This document shows, in pieces, positions 23,581-25,067 of a stretch of 25,067 nt of DNA; position 1 is the stretch's first letter; each line of letters opens with the position of its first letter. This DNA is from SCUN01 sp964343975. GTDB lineage: Bacteria; Acidobacteriota; Vicinamibacteria; Vicinamibacterales; SCN-69-37. Where the stretch lies: positions 1 to 25,067 of the forward strand of contig CAYFLU010000025.1 of the NCBI GenBank assembly GCA_964343975.1, in the 5' to 3' direction. A program made the position numbers and the translations under genes. The notes beneath the pieces were generated by a model that saw nothing but the letters and a program-made list of their open reading frames with translations, made no database searches and was not told the origin of the DNA.

Positions 23581-25067
<1,487 letters not shown>

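Overview
The window looks like chromosomal DNA of a high-GC, Gram-negative, diderm bacterium. It encodes MacAB-TolC-type tripartite efflux, two TonB-like proteins, TatA, GroEL, two ECF sigma factors, a GatB subunit (indirect Asn/Gln-tRNA amidation) and a small secreted cytochrome-like protein of the Planctomycete/Verrucomicrobia/Acidobacteria 'putative heme-binding domain' type. Strong third-position GC gives long antisense shadow ORFs everywhere. My best guess is an acidobacterium (Vicinamibacteria-like). This is inference from gene style; no rRNA or other phylogenetic marker was searched.

Layout. At 1-610 a possible divergent pair shares a CATG start: a partial minus-strand signal peptide and a complete secreted heme protein. 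From 11092 down to 768 ten minus-strand genes run in one direction with mostly short gaps: SpoIID/LytB lipoprotein, ECF sigma factor, zinc-finger anti-sigma factor, long-form IspH, Spy/CpxP-like LTxxQ protein, TolC, MacA-like adaptor with a huge Gly/Arg-rich insertion, MacB/LolD-type ATPase, MacB-type FtsX permease, and a secreted Gly-rich protein. This is the most distinctive part of the window: an apparent envelope-homeostasis and export cluster under its own sigma/anti-sigma pair. From 11159 to 17699 the plus strand carries a hybrid histidine kinase with a degenerate C-terminal receiver, pckA, gatB, a 104-aa unknown protein behind an excellent sigma70-like promoter, and a small membrane-anchored helical protein.

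From 19829 down to 17700 a second ECF module follows (sigma factor, single-pass putative anti-sigma, secreted protein with a TonB C-terminal-like domain in an unusual N-terminal position). Ribonuclease R (plus) diverges from it and converges on tatA (minus). A classical membrane-anchored TonB (plus) then converges on groEL (minus), which runs off the right edge of the window.

Between genes there are convincing hairpin terminators (618-649, 15227-15259, 23482-23515) and three unrelated degenerate short tandem repeats with 22-, 6- and 7-bp periods. There is no tRNA, rRNA, CRISPR array, insertion sequence or prophage that I can see, and no gene-free stretch exceeds about 220 bp.
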